Positions 4,954 through 5,598 of a DNA stretch of 5,598 nt are shown piece by piece. The first letter of the stretch is position 1. Every line of letters starts with the position of its first letter. The stretch is from Nitrospinota bacterium. Lineage in GTDB: Bacteria; UBA8248; JACPRG01. The notes below the pieces were generated by a model. That model was not told the origin of the DNA. It made no database searches and saw nothing but the letters and a program-made list of their open reading frames with translations. The position numbers and the translations under genes are program-made. The DNA lies in the NCBI GenBank assembly GCA_030740135.1, contig JASLXW010000280.1, positions 1-5,598 on the forward strand. Direction: 5' to 3'.

Positions 4954-4960
4954 CCCCACA
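4791..4960. mobile_element. 170-bp MITE/REP-like element with 26-bp imperfect inverted ends
   Basis: The left end 4791-4816 and inverted right end 4935-4960 match at 23 of 26 positions, around a 118-base, GC-rich interior. No protein for its movement is encoded. It adds the last ~55 codons to the gene at 4159, and its right end supplies the TGA (4951-4953). It may be a mobilisable short element of the same family as the solo ends near 3349 and 3521. The hairpin arms could also end or stabilise the transcript. Confidence 0.6.
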
Positions 4961-4964
4961 TTTT

Positions 4965-4973
4965 TGCTATATT
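4965..4973 (+). promoter_or_regulatory. Extended -10-like box just outside the repeat element
   Basis: TGCTATATT has the extended -10 TG and five of six matches to TATAAT, immediately right of the element's outer end. No good -35 is present (AAGACC at 4945-4950). It points towards the MOSC gene at 5182. Confidence 0.2.
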
Positions 4974-5181
4974 GCGCTCAGTGTCAGGTCGAAATCCCAT
5001 CGGGAGATCAACATGTCAAACCCGAGCTCTTAACTCTCCACGAAACCGGGGTAAGTCCAGTCCTCTTTTGGGGAAACGATATATGGGATCTTCCGATTGA
5101 CATGAATTGGATAGAATGAGAAAGATATTTGGTGATATCCGAAGAGTTGCTTGAGAATGCGGGGGAGGGGGCGGCAATATC

Positions 5182-5598
5182 ATGTGGAAAGGCGAGGTGT
5201 TATCGGTTCACAGCGCCCCGGAGGCGGGAGAGCCCATGCAGTCGCCGGGAAGGGCGCGGGCCGTGGCCGGCCGGGGGATCGAGGGCGACAGGTACTTCAA
5301 GGAGACCGGCTTTTTCTCCCACAAGAAGGGGCCGCGCCGCCAGGTGACGCTGTTCGAGAGCGAGGTACTCGACATCCTGAAGCGGGATCACCGCCTCGAG
5401 CTCTCAGCGGAGGAATGCCGGATGAACATCGTCACGCGGGGGGTTCCCTTGACGCATCTGGTGGGAAAGTCGCTCCGGGTCGGCGAGGCCACGCTGTGGG
5501 GGCTCCGGCTCAATGAGCCGTGCAGACACCTTCAGGAAGTCGTTGGCAAAAGAATCGTCACGCACCTGATTCACCGCTGCGGCCTGAACGCGGAGATC
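5182..5598 (+). CDS. MOSC-domain protein (partial, continues past the window)
   Basis: The first 139 residues of a MOSC-domain protein are visible. MOSC domains occur in molybdenum-cofactor sulfurases and in stand-alone proteins thought to handle sulfur or molybdopterin ligands. Diagnostic parts are GRGIEGDRY (30-38), QVTLFE (54-59), the MNIVTRGVPLTHLVGKSLRVG block (81-101) with its Asn, Arg and Gly residues, and NEPCRHL (111-117), whose C114 is the conserved MOSC cysteine. The ATG at 5182 is the only ATG after an in-frame TGA (5152-5154); a GGAGG (5164-5168) is upstream but 13 bases away, rather long. The frame is open to the last base, so the C-terminal end is missing. High GC returns here, marking the right edge of the accessory patch. 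Family is confident; substrate is unknown. Confidence 0.9.
   Translation, partial: MWKGEVLSVHSAPEAGEPMQSPGRARAVAGRGIEGDRYFKETGFFSHKKGPRRQVTLFESEVLDILKRDHRLELSAEECRMNIVTRGVPLTHLVGKSLRVGEATLWGLRLNEPCRHLQEVVGKRIVTHLIHRCGLNAEI

Larger units (their letters stand above)
3349..4960. mobile_element. Possible 1.6-kb mobile unit bounded by 26-bp imperfect inverted repeats
   Basis: The left end (3349-3374) and the reverse complement of the right end (4935-4960) agree at 23 of 26 positions, both starting T-A/G-TGGGGTCAG. The enclosed block is lower in GC than the genes on either side and carries one unknown gene (4159-4953) and its leader. It encodes no transposase, so it would be non-autonomous or a chance grouping of solo REP-like elements; a nested end copy at 4791-4816 favours repeated insertion of short elements as an alternative. 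Confidence 0.35.

Noticed and set aside
4986..5004. GGTCGAAATCCC resembling a tRNA T-arm, which could mark an island attachment site
   Set aside because: No acceptor, D-arm or anticodon arm can be built around it, so no tRNA is supported.
5097..5129. Perfect TTGACA (5097-5102) as the -35 of a MOSC promoter
   Set aside because: No -10 box stands at 15-19 bases; GATATT is 21 bases away and TAGAAT only 9, so a promoter is not supported.

Overview
The window reads as a piece of a high-GC bacterial chromosome, probably from an uncultured environmental lineage, with a lower-GC accessory patch in the middle. The core genes are rich in G/C at third codon positions and use Shine-Dalgarno (SD) sites of the GGAGG type. 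A deltaproteobacterial (Desulfobacterota or Binatota-like) origin would fit the style of the genes and of the interspersed repeats, but nothing here fixes the taxon.

Positions 1-1111: a HugZ-type haem/FMN-binding protein (split-barrel plus DUF2470) runs on the minus strand from 901 to 110. A single in-frame TAG at 461-463 interrupts it, exactly where the family normally has a tyrosine, and the frame stays open on both sides. The intergenic region 902-1111 separates it from a plus-strand operon. It holds promoter candidates facing each way, a perfect 12-bp palindrome and a GC-rich hairpin.

Positions 1112-3311: a plus-strand operon encodes a small unrecognised protein, a classical short-chain dehydrogenase/reductase (SDR) and an ACMSD-type zinc amidohydrolase/decarboxylase. 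The latter two keep their catalytic residues. The pairing suggests catabolism of an aromatic or carboxylated intermediate (oxidation/reduction plus decarboxylation or hydrolysis); the substrate cannot be read from the sequence.

Positions 3312-5181: this lower-GC patch has one convincing gene (4159-4953), a basic, probably winged-helix protein of unknown function. A 43-bp direct repeat (one mismatch) lies before and after its region. An inverted copy at 4935-4960 makes the block 3349-4960 look like a transposon or REP-type unit with 26-bp imperfect inverted ends. A 170-bp copy of such an element fused to the 3' end of the gene supplies its last ~55 codons and its stop. Upstream of the gene are an iteron-like array of GAGCAC words, an inverted repeat over a -35 box, a possible 15-codon leader ORF and a hairpin-rich leader just before a strong SD. 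Together these suggest a regulated or replication-like module rather than plain intergenic DNA.

Positions 5182-5598: high-GC core sequence resumes with the start of a MOSC-domain protein that runs off the window.
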